A stretch of DNA of 64,000 nucleotides from an uncultured bacterium (GCA_905215525.1 CAJMQJ010000009.1:1-64000); one strand, 5' to 3'; shown: positions 27,589 to 35,791, counted from the stretch's first letter. Notes: generated from the sequence alone by a model not told the origin. Numbers and translations: made by a program.

Positions 27589-27733
27589 TGTTTGTTCGTG
27601 TTCAGCTTAGAAAGGCGGCCGTACTATTCGTCACAAGGGCAAGCATCATATTCTGAATGGCAATCCTTTCAATACGCGCACGCCCATGTACCAGTGCGTT
27701 TCCAAAAGTATGTTTGACGCGAGATTCATATCA

Positions 27734-27802
27734 GACCCGTTAATGGGACCACAAAGCACAACCTCTGGTGGATGCTAACGGCAACGATCGAATTGGAGGT
27801 TG
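27734..27802 (+). promoter_or_regulatory. structured 5' leader of paralogue 2, homologous to that of paralogue 1
   Basis: GACCCGTTAATGGGACC ends 55 nt before the start codon, the same spacing as in paralogue 1. CAACCTCT (27759-27766) can pair with GGAGGTTG (27795-27802), which holds the Shine-Dalgarno. Compared with paralogue 1, GG changed to AA on the left while CC changed to TT on the right, so the pairing is kept. Confidence 0.65.
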
Positions 27803-27804
27803 CC

Positions 27805-29937
27805 ATGGACAGCCAAGCAGATACCGTGATCACCGATGCCGGCAGGGAGCTCGTTTGCAGTTGCATCAAGGACGATGAGCTGCGTGCTCATATGTTCAAA
27901 CACATGGGAATGGCAGATGGCTCCCTCTGTAAAATCATCGGCGGCTCCCTCAAGACGCTCGACGAAAAACGGACCATGCTCGAGCAGCTTCGCAAAGAGG
28001 TCTCATCGAATTACGCCGAGGCGATCGACTCCGGCCTCGAACAACTCGACACTGCACTCGATATGCTTTACAACGTTGACCGTGACCGCAGTATCTTGCT
28101 GGTCTCCGGCATGTTTTACAGTGAAGATGAGCGCGGGCACGACACCTTTGATGGCCCCTTCCCCGTTGCCTCTTGGGATGCCGCTCAAACCCTTATGAAG
28201 CAATACGTCGATGACGACCCCGATGAAGATTGGTCCGAATCATTCTGGCAGATTAAGCTCTATACCGCCGAAGACTTACACGACCGCCCGCGCGCTCAAG
28301 CCTCGTTGATATTCGCCGCGACCATGGCTGGCGATTTGGTCTTTTTGAGCGACCGCCGGAATCAGCGGACTCCGCATCAAAGCATCGATCACTTGCCGTG
28401 GAACAATAGCAAGCACTTCTGCGCCAATGGTGAGGTCTTTTACACTCCCTGGTCCCCCGGCGACATCATCAAGATCGATAGTCGGCCCTTCGACCACGGT
28501 CCCCGTTTCGCCATCGTGCTCGAAGACGACTACGATAGTTCGTTCAAAGGCCAGGTTTGGTGCGCCTATCCGAGCAAAATCTACGGCGTTGAGGAAGGCA
28601 ATCTCCGCTTGAGGGATTTCACGGACGGCTTCCTCGACGACTTCACGCCCTCTGCGCTCTACACCGCCGAACGTTATATCGGCGACTTGCCCGATGATTG
28701 CTCCTTTATGCTCGAACTCTCGAAAAAGCTGCACGATGACCCCAGCTACGGCAAACAATGGTCGGACGGATCGGTCGTACACGACTGCCTGCAGCCATAC
28801 CGCACATCGGCCGGAGCCGGCGTCAACGCCATACGTTCGGACATTCTCGAGTTTCTCGACTCACCCGACATCAAGGAACACTTAAAGGACATCGGCTACG
28901 AGCCCACCACGCCCGAGGCAGCGTTCATCGTCGACCATTCGAACGAGAAGACGCTGCAACAGAAGATCGAGGCCTGGCAAAAGATTCTCGAAAACATGCC
29001 CAATTGTGCGATGAACAGGCGATACGGCACGTTCAATATCCCCAACTTCCATGTCTTTCTTCGCGACGTCATCAGATGGGAGCGCAAGAAAATCGCCCAG
29101 TTCAAACAGCCTGGCAAGCACATGTATTTCTTTGAGGACAAGACGGGAAGTCCCCATGAGAGCGGATGCAATTATGGCCCCTACACCAGCTACGAAAAAT
29201 GTTTCGAGGCAATCTGGAATGAGCTTGAGGAGGAGAATCCTACCTCGATTGAAGTAACACGCCGCCCGATCGATCCGGACGATGGCCACTATGCCGCCGA
29301 CAAACTCTTGCTCAACGCAAAAGGCGAAATCATGGACTGCCAGCTGAGCTGCATCGACATGGAACGCGAGGGCGAAGACCCCACTTTTGCCTTTGAGCTG
29401 ATGTGGTTTGACATCCCGACGCCATTCCACGCCGGTGACATCATTTGTCGTCATGGCGACCCTGGCGATCCCATGCTGCTTCTCAATATGCAGACATGGA
29501 CCACGAAGCGGGTCATGGATGAGCTGCCGCCTTCCACCTACAGGGAGTGCGCTGCAAAAAAGGCCGATGACCTGCTCAGGCACCATCGGCAAAATGGCGA
29601 TACGAGCGACATGTACGCCTACGGCTGTCAGATTGAATATCCCCTGGAGTACCCCGTCTATATCGGAGAGCCGAGTTGTTTTCTTCTCGATATGGAATAC
29701 TGCCGTACCCCGCTCAAACCGGAGGCGAGAATTCTGTACGGCGTGCGGGCATATCTCGACGGCAATCTGGGTCTTGACTCACTTATTGCGCTATCAAGTC
29801 TTCGCGAGCTGCAGGCGCTGGTCAAGAAAAAAGCCGAGCGGTTTGAAGGGGAAGACGGCGGGCTCAAGACCCGCTATCCGGAGCTGTTCGATGACACGCT
29901 AGCCCCGCCGGCACAATTCGAAACAAAGAGGAGCTAA
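27805..29937 (+). CDS. uncharacterized two-unit protein, paralogue 2 (full length)
   Basis: 710 residues from MDSQADTVITDAG, after GGAGG. It is co-linear with paralogue 1 over its whole length and shares long identical stretches (LKTLDEKRTMLEQLRKEV, PFDHGPRFAIVLE, LPDDC.FMLELS.KLHD, MWFDIPTPFHAGDI, DTSDMYAYGCQ). Its second unit opens near DILEFLDSPDIKEHL. There is no signal peptide or membrane segment. The third paralogue starts two bases after its stop, so genes 2-4 of the set form one operon. The function is unknown; high conservation of Trp, Pro and Gly around the GD-I segments hints at a folded beta domain binding something common to the family. Confidence 0.85.
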   Translation: MDSQADTVITDAGRELVCSCIKDDELRAHMFKHMGMADGSLCKIIGGSLKTLDEKRTMLEQLRKEVSSNYAEAIDSGLEQLDTALDMLYNVDRDRSILLVSGMFYSEDERGHDTFDGPFPVASWDAAQTLMKQYVDDDPDEDWSESFWQIKLYTAEDLHDRPRAQASLIFAATMAGDLVFLSDRRNQRTPHQSIDHLPWNNSKHFCANGEVFYTPWSPGDIIKIDSRPFDHGPRFAIVLEDDYDSSFKGQVWCAYPSKIYGVEEGNLRLRDFTDGFLDDFTPSALYTAERYIGDLPDDCSFMLELSKKLHDDPSYGKQWSDGSVVHDCLQPYRTSAGAGVNAIRSDILEFLDSPDIKEHLKDIGYEPTTPEAAFIVDHSNEKTLQQKIEAWQKILENMPNCAMNRRYGTFNIPNFHVFLRDVIRWERKKIAQFKQPGKHMYFFEDKTGSPHESGCNYGPYTSYEKCFEAIWNELEEENPTSIEVTRRPIDPDDGHYAADKLLLNAKGEIMDCQLSCIDMEREGEDPTFAFELMWFDIPTPFHAGDIICRHGDPGDPMLLLNMQTWTTKRVMDELPPSTYRECAAKKADDLLRHHRQNGDTSDMYAYGCQIEYPLEYPVYIGEPSCFLLDMEYCRTPLKPEARILYGVRAYLDGNLGLDSLIALSSLRELQALVKKKAERFEGEDGGLKTRYPELFDDTLAPPAQFETKRS

Positions 29938-29939
29938 CC

Positions 29940-31013
29940 ATGGACATCTTAGATTTTGTCGACTCCCGGGACATTCGGGAGCATCTGCGCAGCATCGATT
30001 TCCGGCCCGACACCGTCGAAGCCGCCTATCTGGTTTGGTTTTCGAAAACCGCCTCGCTCGAGCAGAAGTGCGAAGCCTGGCAGGAGATCGTACACACAAT
30101 GCCCAATTGTTCGCTGGATGCAACCCTTGCCGGTCTTGGAAGGCCGGCCATCCCCGATTTCCATGCTTTTTTGCGCTGGACAATCGATTACAACAAGCGG
30201 TGCGTCGGTGCGTTTACGAGTGGAACGGGCTACGTTTATCAGTATGAAGAGGAGATTGTGCCCGACGGGCAACTTTGTGGGGCCTTCGGTGCGCCATTCA
30301 GCTGTTATGAGAAATGTGCCGAGGCGTTGCGCGGTGATGATGAACTGGCGAGCCGTCCAGAGGCACGCGTACGCATCACCCGGTGCCCGCTCGATGCCGA
30401 CGAAGAACATCACCGGGAAGATTGGCTCATGGTGAACGGCAAAGGCGAGGCCCTTTCCGTCTATTGCCCTTCGGCCGGCCCCGTTGAGAACGATTGGGAG
30501 ATCGCATTCGAGTTCATCTGGGTCGATATCCCCACGCCGTTCCACACCGGCGATATCGTCTGGACGCCGCAAGGCAGTGCCCGTGAGCCGTTCATGTTGT
30601 TCGATCTGCCCACGTGGGACCGGACAAAGCTTGAGGCAGAGCTTCGGCAGGCAGACCGTTCTGACGAATGGCTTGATCATGCGCAGCAGCGCCTCGAGCA
30701 CTATCGCCATGCAGGGGATATCAGTAACATGCGTGCCACTGGTTGCTCGATTACCTACAACGAGACGTTTCCCCTCTACATCGGCGAGCCAGACCCGCTT
30801 TACCTGAATCTTGAGTACTATCGCAAACCACTCGAAGACGAGCGGCGAATTTTAATCGCAGCCCAGGCCTACCTGCGCGGCGACCTGTATGTCGACTCAC
30901 TCATCGCGTTTATCGACACCATAAGGATGGAGTCCAAGGCAAAGCGCAACCTGGAAGAACTACGTCTGGATCAGGCACCGCTTAAGGATAAGTATCCGCA
31001 GCTATTTGAATAA
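29940..31013 (+). CDS. uncharacterized protein, paralogue 3 (second unit only)
   Basis: 357 residues starting MDILDFVDSRDIREHLRSI, which aligns with the beginning of the second unit of paralogues 1 and 2 and then to their C-termini. Shared landmarks are KCEAWQEIVHTMPNCS, IPDFHAFLRW, FGAPFSCYEKCAEAL, VDIPTPFHTGDIV, FPLYIGEPDPLYLNLEYYRKPL and LKDKYPQLFE. The normal start with GAGGAG, a complete length and intact reading frame argue for a functional single-unit gene, not a truncated remnant. It is translationally close-coupled to paralogue 2. Confidence 0.85.
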   Translation: MDILDFVDSRDIREHLRSIDFRPDTVEAAYLVWFSKTASLEQKCEAWQEIVHTMPNCSLDATLAGLGRPAIPDFHAFLRWTIDYNKRCVGAFTSGTGYVYQYEEEIVPDGQLCGAFGAPFSCYEKCAEALRGDDELASRPEARVRITRCPLDADEEHHREDWLMVNGKGEALSVYCPSAGPVENDWEIAFEFIWVDIPTPFHTGDIVWTPQGSAREPFMLFDLPTWDRTKLEAELRQADRSDEWLDHAQQRLEHYRHAGDISNMRATGCSITYNETFPLYIGEPDPLYLNLEYYRKPLEDERRILIAAQAYLRGDLYVDSLIAFIDTIRMESKAKRNLEELRLDQAPLKDKYPQLFE

Positions 31014-31021
31014 AGGCCGCC

Positions 31022-32056
31022 ATGTCCGAATCCACAAGAAGTCGCATCAACAACTCGGAGACTATCGTGTACGAAGAAATAATCAACCTGATCGAATCTC
31101 CGGAGTTGCGAGAGCATTTGCTGCATAATCCGCAGCTCCTGAGCGGCGACCATTACATGCAGATTGTCGGCGGAGCACCGGTTGAAATTACCCGCAAACG
31201 AGAGCTACTCGGCAGACTGGTTGCTGGCGGGTGCAACTCGTCAGACGACACCCCTTACTGGCACTATCGGCAGATTTGCATCGACTACATCGATGACTGT
31301 CTAGACGCGCTAAAGGCCGTCGACGGAAACAGGAAAATGCTGCTTGTCAGCGAAATTAGCCTTATCGACAGCGAAGTTGGATCTGCGATCACGCATGGCC
31401 CCTTCCCCGTGGCATCGTGGGCGGACGCTCTGGCGGCAATGAAGGCATACACAGACAAGTGGAGCGAAATGACAGACTTATCGTCCTCATACTGGATGAT
31501 CGAGCTGTTCAACCTTGCCAACGACCCGAGCTGTTCATATCCATACGACGGCTTTCTACAGCCAGACTTCACTTACTACGCAAACGCCTCCGGTGAAATC
31601 CAGTACATCTGCAGGGAAGAAGAGGGCGAATGTGGTGAGGTGCTCGACTGCATTGTGGGTGGAATCTTTGGCCCGTGGTTCAAGGGGGCATATGTCGACC
31701 TGCCCACGCCGTACAGAAAGGGCGATATTCTTGAGATCGACTGCCGGCCATGGGCGCCGGGACCTTGTTATTGCCTGGTAGCAAACTCGAAACTGGACTG
31801 CCTGTATCCCGCTGGTGATGGGCAGATCAGATGTGGCTCTATCCCCTACGGCAGTTGCTTTGCTGGATGGGCACATACGAACCTGATGTTGTCGCCCGTG
31901 TTCAGGGCGAGAAAAGCAACACAACCTTTGCCAGAAGAATACGCCGCCTTGCAAGCGATCGAGTTGGACCGGATAGAAGACCTGTTAGAAGAGTGCGCCG
32001 ACAACAAAGAGAAAGAACCCGGTTGGCTGGATATATATCGGCATCGTGCTCGATAA
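31022..32056 (+). CDS. uncharacterized protein, paralogue 4 (first unit only, divergent)
   Basis: 344 residues, 8 bp after paralogue 3. It matches the first unit of the full-length proteins: IINLIESPELREHLLHNP, a later DDCLDALKAVDGNRKMLLVS, THGPFPVASWADALAAMKAY, SSSYWMIELF and RKGDILEIDCRPWAPGP. Notably the phrase VDLPTPYRKGDILEIDCRP combines the PTPF wording of the second unit with the DILKIDGRP wording of the first, which links the two units. The C-terminal 60 residues are unrelated to the paralogues. The order second-unit gene, then first-unit gene is the reverse of the order inside the full-length proteins. Confidence 0.8.
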   Translation: MSESTRSRINNSETIVYEEIINLIESPELREHLLHNPQLLSGDHYMQIVGGAPVEITRKRELLGRLVAGGCNSSDDTPYWHYRQICIDYIDDCLDALKAVDGNRKMLLVSEISLIDSEVGSAITHGPFPVASWADALAAMKAYTDKWSEMTDLSSSYWMIELFNLANDPSCSYPYDGFLQPDFTYYANASGEIQYICREEEGECGEVLDCIVGGIFGPWFKGAYVDLPTPYRKGDILEIDCRPWAPGPCYCLVANSKLDCLYPAGDGQIRCGSIPYGSCFAGWAHTNLMLSPVFRARKATQPLPEEYAALQAIELDRIEDLLEECADNKEKEPGWLDIYRHRAR

Positions 32057-32221
32057 CGGAAGCTGGATGCATATCGACACTCGAGGGAATGATCAGCAGA
32101 TGCGGCGGATCAACTCGAGATGAACGTCGACGCGGCGGCAACGCAGACTTTTCCGAATAGCGATCTTGACGATGACATTTGACCATCCCACCGCTCATCC
32201 ATCTAGATTGTCCGCACACCT

Positions 32222-32246
32222 TTGTTGCTCAACAATTGCACAAAGC
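32222..32246. promoter_or_regulatory. TTTGTTGCTCAACAA motif, relative of the one at 16.04 kb
   Basis: It shares 20 of 25 aligned bases with the sequence upstream of the surface-protein gene, including the imperfect palindrome and the closing CAAAG. It stands in the gap ahead of the nuclease gene. Possible regulator-binding site. Confidence 0.3.
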
Positions 32247-32295
32247 CCACGTTCTAGTATTTGTTGTTAAAGCGGCCGCTAAAGACAGGAGCAAA

Positions 32296-32397
32296 ATGGA
32301 TGCCAAACCAAGTTCACCTGGATTGATACCTGCACTGCAATCGCTCAAAAATGCTGGCCATGCGAAACGACGAAGAAACCCTTCTCGCAATCTGTAA
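32296..32397 (+). CDS. possible 33-residue peptide in the gap before the nuclease gene
   Basis: ATG after ACAGGAG, product beginning MDAKPSSPGLIPALQS and ending KRRRNPSRNL. The ribosome site is good but the peptide resembles nothing I know. It could be a leader peptide or the remnant of a lost gene. The rest of this 395-bp gap holds no other gene that I can support. Confidence 0.25.
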   Translation: MDAKPSSPGLIPALQSLKNAGHAKRRRNPSRNL

Positions 32398-32451
32398 GTC
32401 CCCCGCATCTACAACGAAATGATTGGATCGAATGTTAACTGGAGGTCGACA

Positions 32452-33732
32452 ATGAACAACAACGAGCCAAAAGACATTTTAATTAGCGTATTGTTCTCAG
32501 GCACTTATTTAGATGAAGGGAAAAATATCGGCCACGAGATTATCAACTTCTTCCCTGACGACAACGGCAATAGATACCTATACATACCCAGCAAGGGAAC
32601 CATTGCGAAAAGCCACGACTTGAAATCAACGGCAATAATTCTCGCGCATAAAGACGGCGAACAGAAAGTTGAGGTCGATGCACTCGCACGTTCTCTTGCT
32701 AGCGTGGATGAAAATGAAGTATCGACAATAACGTTTAATGGAAAACCACTCTCAGCTCTTTTCGGCGATAACACGCACCGAGGCGAAAACGACAAGGAAG
32801 CCGGACTAAATCTTGCATGTCGTGTCGATGAGTTTTTGCTGCCGGCATCGGGGAAACGCATATTTATTGCAACTGGAAAGGAGGACGTCCTCAAAGATGA
32901 CGAGTGCATTGAAGTATACGTAGGCGATGCCAAGATTCTCAACCAGTCTCAGAGAACGTACTTTTCAGAAGCGAAACGCAAAGAGGGCTACAGGATATTA
33001 AGAGATCTGATTGATGACGAGAGTCTATGGAAAGAAGCGAGTGAAACCGCCTTCGCTGCCGAGAAACTGCAGAAAAGTGAAATACTCGCCGAGCATCAAA
33101 CGCCAACTTTCCTAGAAATCGCAAAGAAGCAATACGATGAGCTAGTCTTTTCCAATTTGTTTGCCTATTACTTTAATTACAGCGACGAAGGCTTTCGGGA
33201 GTTTGCTAAAGAGGTTTTAGGGCTACCAAATGTAGGCAGCATCACTTCTCTCGTAAGAGAGTCCGAGAACAATATCGATTTATGGATTGAAACAGAAACG
33301 CATGTCATAGTCATCGAGAACAAAATTCGCTCCGGAATCAACGGAATTAAGCGAGGCGAGGATGGAGAAACCAACCAGCTCGAAAAATACTACGAACATG
33401 CAGAGACAAAATGTAGAGAGGGCCAGAAACTAGCTCTGTATTTATTTGCGCCAAACTACAGCAGCATTAAACCCTCCGATTTGAAAGGAATAGACCCGGA
33501 ACGCAACACAGAGTGGGAGTATGCGCTCATTACGTACAAAGATATTTATAACTTCTTCAGTAAACACGCCACCTTATATGAAGATGAGTGTCATTTTTCC
33601 GACTTTTGTCGCGACTTGAAACGCCACACCGAAACCTCCGAGGACAACAAGCGCAGGGTAATGCACGCAAGGTTCGCCCAAATGCTCGGAAACGCCGATC
33701 AATCCCGCATCTCTCCAACCTCCAACGATTAA
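32452..33732 (+). CDS. PD-(D/E)XK nuclease family protein
   Basis: 426 residues from MNNNEPKDILIS, after GGAGG. The C-terminal half has a complete nuclease core: D276 in NIDLWIETE, then E289-x-K291 in VIVIENKIRSG, followed by NQLEKYYEHAE, as in the PDDEXK_4 group. The N-terminal 200 residues are not recognisable. It stands alone, with a clearly lower G+C content and more Lys, Asn and Ile codons than its neighbours, which suggests recent transfer. Orphan nucleases of this type are often found among phage-defence genes; that role is inference. Confidence 0.85.
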   Translation: MNNNEPKDILISVLFSGTYLDEGKNIGHEIINFFPDDNGNRYLYIPSKGTIAKSHDLKSTAIILAHKDGEQKVEVDALARSLASVDENEVSTITFNGKPLSALFGDNTHRGENDKEAGLNLACRVDEFLLPASGKRIFIATGKEDVLKDDECIEVYVGDAKILNQSQRTYFSEAKRKEGYRILRDLIDDESLWKEASETAFAAEKLQKSEILAEHQTPTFLEIAKKQYDELVFSNLFAYYFNYSDEGFREFAKEVLGLPNVGSITSLVRESENNIDLWIETETHVIVIENKIRSGINGIKRGEDGETNQLEKYYEHAETKCREGQKLALYLFAPNYSSIKPSDLKGIDPERNTEWEYALITYKDIYNFFSKHATLYEDECHFSDFCRDLKRHTETSEDNKRRVMHARFAQMLGNADQSRISPTSND

Positions 33733-33797
33733 GGCGCGTTTAATCTTCGAATCAACTGGCTCTTGGCCGCCAACTTCAAGCCAACCTCCAATTTAAA

Positions 33798-33838
33798 GCC
33801 CGGCCCGCGGCGCAATTGCCCCGCGGGCCGGGCGCTTT
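33798..33838. terminator. strong bidirectional stem-loop between convergent genes
   Basis: Perfect 13-bp arms GCCCGGCCCGCGG and CCGCGGGCCGGGC, 10-nt loop, then gcTTTTA on the plus side and TTTAAAT on the minus side. It serves the nuclease gene and the rtcB operon. Confidence 0.85.
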
Positions 33839-33852
33839 TATTGGTTATGGCA

Positions 33853-34683
33853 TCAGCAGAAAACTCGCACGTAGGCGGGAGTTTCGCCGCCGTGAATCAT
33901 CCTCACCAGGACGTCCACGTTGCAGTGGGTCTCGGCGAATGCCGCATCGTTGTCTCGGCCCTCTGCTGCAAAGCAACCTGCCAGGATGGCAGATGTTGGG
34001 CTAAGCATGTTGCGTAAATCGCGCAGGACAGCATTTGCCGGGCGGTTGTCATCGAGCATCTCGAGTCCATCGATTACGACCACAATGTCCTCTAGTACTG
34101 CTCTGTTCCACGTTTGGTCGCCGAGCAACCAACTCGTTACAAGGTCCATGGTCATGTTGTCTTCGACAAAGATGCCCAGGTTGCGCTGCTTAAGTCGCAT
34201 CGTTGCGCGGATTGTCTCAACCTGTTGCTCCTCAGGATCTTCCGGTCCTTTGTCGCCCATCTCAGCACGAATAAGCCGAGCAATCGCACCCTCTTCACGC
34301 TCCCGAATCGGCATGTAGAGTACAGCGCATTGCTCACTCAGGCGCAAGGCCGCATACACCAGCACGTTCGAGACATCTTCATGCGCGCCGCTGATCACGC
34401 TGAGCTTGCCCAGCCCAACGCCGCCGCCTAGCGCATCATCAACCGACATACCGGTTTTCAACACTCGCGGGGCTTCAAGCACCGACGTCTCCATACCGCG
34501 ATCGAGCCCGGAAACCAGCCGATTGTGAAACCCGCTGAGGTCAAAGCCCTCGTCATCACGCTCTCCACGATTCCCGCCGCACCGATTCGCGGATGGCGGC
34601 ATCACACCCGAAAAGCCCATCATCTCGCCTATACTCACAGTACGGCCAATTCGGTCCTCCCTGGAGTCCATCTTTAGCGCCAT
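33853..34683 (-). CDS. DnaB/KaiC-like RecA-fold protein with a non-canonical P-loop
   Basis: 276 residues from MALKMDSREDRIG, 10 bp after the rtcB stop and preceded by AGGAGGG, so it is in the rtcB operon. The order of elements follows the C-terminal domain of replicative helicases: TGMSVDDALGGGVGLGKLSVISG replaces the usual ...GGL.pGeLiiiaa segment, CAVLYMPIREREEGAIARLI matches the strand after the P-loop, and IVVVIDGLEMLDD is a Walker-B-like strand. Where a G-x4-GK-[ST] should follow, the sequence reads SGAHEDVSNVLV with no GKT, so ordinary ATP hydrolysis is unlikely. It may be a structural or nucleotide-sensing partner of RtcB. Confidence 0.7.
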   Translation of the reverse strand: MALKMDSREDRIGRTVSIGEMMGFSGVMPPSANRCGGNRGERDDEGFDLSGFHNRLVSGLDRGMETSVLEAPRVLKTGMSVDDALGGGVGLGKLSVISGAHEDVSNVLVYAALRLSEQCAVLYMPIREREEGAIARLIRAEMGDKGPEDPEEQQVETIRATMRLKQRNLGIFVEDNMTMDLVTSWLLGDQTWNRAVLEDIVVVIDGLEMLDDNRPANAVLRDLRNMLSPTSAILAGCFAAEGRDNDAAFAETHCNVDVLVRMIHGGETPAYVRVFC

Positions 34684-34693
34684 CGCAACCCTC

Positions 34694-35791
34694 CTAACGC
34701 CTACCGCGCTTACCAGTAGCCTTAAAATTCCAAATCGGCTTGAGTCGGCGAATAACATCGACCGTCGGGTCCATGAGCCTCAGTACATCATCCGCAGGCT
34801 TATACGCTTCGGGCGACTCATCGAGCGTCGTCTCGCATGCACTCGGACAGTAGATGCCGGCATCGCGCATCTCGTTAACGAACGACCTGGTATCGAGCGT
34901 TTGGAACGCTTTGGTGCGGCTCATCGCACGACCCGTCCCATGCGGCGCCGAGCAGTTCCAGTCCTCGTTTCCCTTGCCGCGTGCAATAACGGCACCGTCG
35001 CGCATATTAAACGGAATCAGCACCGTCTCTCCCGCATGAGCGCTAATGGCGCCCTTGCGAATCATGCCGCCTTCCGAGATGTAGTTGTGCATGGTGGTAA
35101 AGCCGTCTCCGTCGAGTCGAATTCCCGTACACTCAACAATCTGTGCGACAATCGCCTTGCGATTCTGATTCGAGAAGCGTTGGCAGTTATGCATATCGAC
35201 GAGATACTCGGCAGAAAGATCTCCCACGAGATACTTAAGCTCGTCGGGGATATCTGCCGTGCACGTCTTCTGCGCCAGCGCCTGATGGTGCTCCGCCGTC
35301 TGCTTGCCCATGTTGCGCGAGCCGGTGTGCACGACCAGATATTGGCATCCATCCTCGTCCTCGTCGAGTTCAATGAAGTGGTTGCCGCCGCCCAGCGTGC
35401 CCATGGAGCGCTCAACCTTGCGTTTATCCTGCAGCCAATCACGCGACTCCATGTCAAAGTCCGCGAGTACGCAGGCAGGATCGCGATGAAGGCTAAAGCC
35501 CGTGGGCACCGCGCGCTTCACATCGCGATTGAACTGAACGAGGTCGTCGCGCGCAATGGTCTCCGCAAGCGGCACACAACACATCCCGCATCCGATGTCG
35601 ACCCCCACCAGGCTGGGAATCACTTTGTCGCCCAAGTTTGCCGTAAAGCCAATCACGCAGCCCTTGCCCTTATGGGCATCGGGCATGATGCGGATCTTGG
35701 CGCCTTCAAACGCCGGGCAGCTGGAAATCTCCTCGATCTGCTCCTTGGTTGAATCCTCAAGATTCTCGGCAAAGACTTTGATGTCTGCCAT
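34694..35791 (-). CDS. rtcB: RtcB-family RNA ligase (3'-phosphate/5'-OH)
   Basis: 365 residues from MADIKVFAENLED, after AGGAG; the longer frame start is unsupported. RtcB joins RNA 2',3'-cyclic phosphate or 3'-phosphate ends to 5'-OH ends using GTP and Mn2+. Metal and guanylylation motifs are all visible: PDAHKGKGCVIGFT, SLVGVDIGCGM, GTLGGGNHFIELDE, VVHTGSRNMGKQ and the catalytic histidine segment CSAPHGTGRAMSR. No archease, RtcA or RtcR is adjacent; instead the next gene encodes the DnaB-like protein. It is an RNA-repair candidate in an accessory region. Confidence 0.95.
   Translation of the reverse strand: MADIKVFAENLEDSTKEQIEEISSCPAFEGAKIRIMPDAHKGKGCVIGFTANLGDKVIPSLVGVDIGCGMCCVPLAETIARDDLVQFNRDVKRAVPTGFSLHRDPACVLADFDMESRDWLQDKRKVERSMGTLGGGNHFIELDEDEDGCQYLVVHTGSRNMGKQTAEHHQALAQKTCTADIPDELKYLVGDLSAEYLVDMHNCQRFSNQNRKAIVAQIVECTGIRLDGDGFTTMHNYISEGGMIRKGAISAHAGETVLIPFNMRDGAVIARGKGNEDWNCSAPHGTGRAMSRTKAFQTLDTRSFVNEMRDAGIYCPSACETTLDESPEAYKPADDVLRLMDPTVDVIRRLKPIWNFKATGKRGRR

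Noticed and set aside
32010..32100. Continuation of paralogue 4 in another frame (suggesting a frameshift)
   Set aside because: After the stop another frame stays open for about 30 codons, but the residues do not align convincingly with the paralogues, so a frameshift is not supported.
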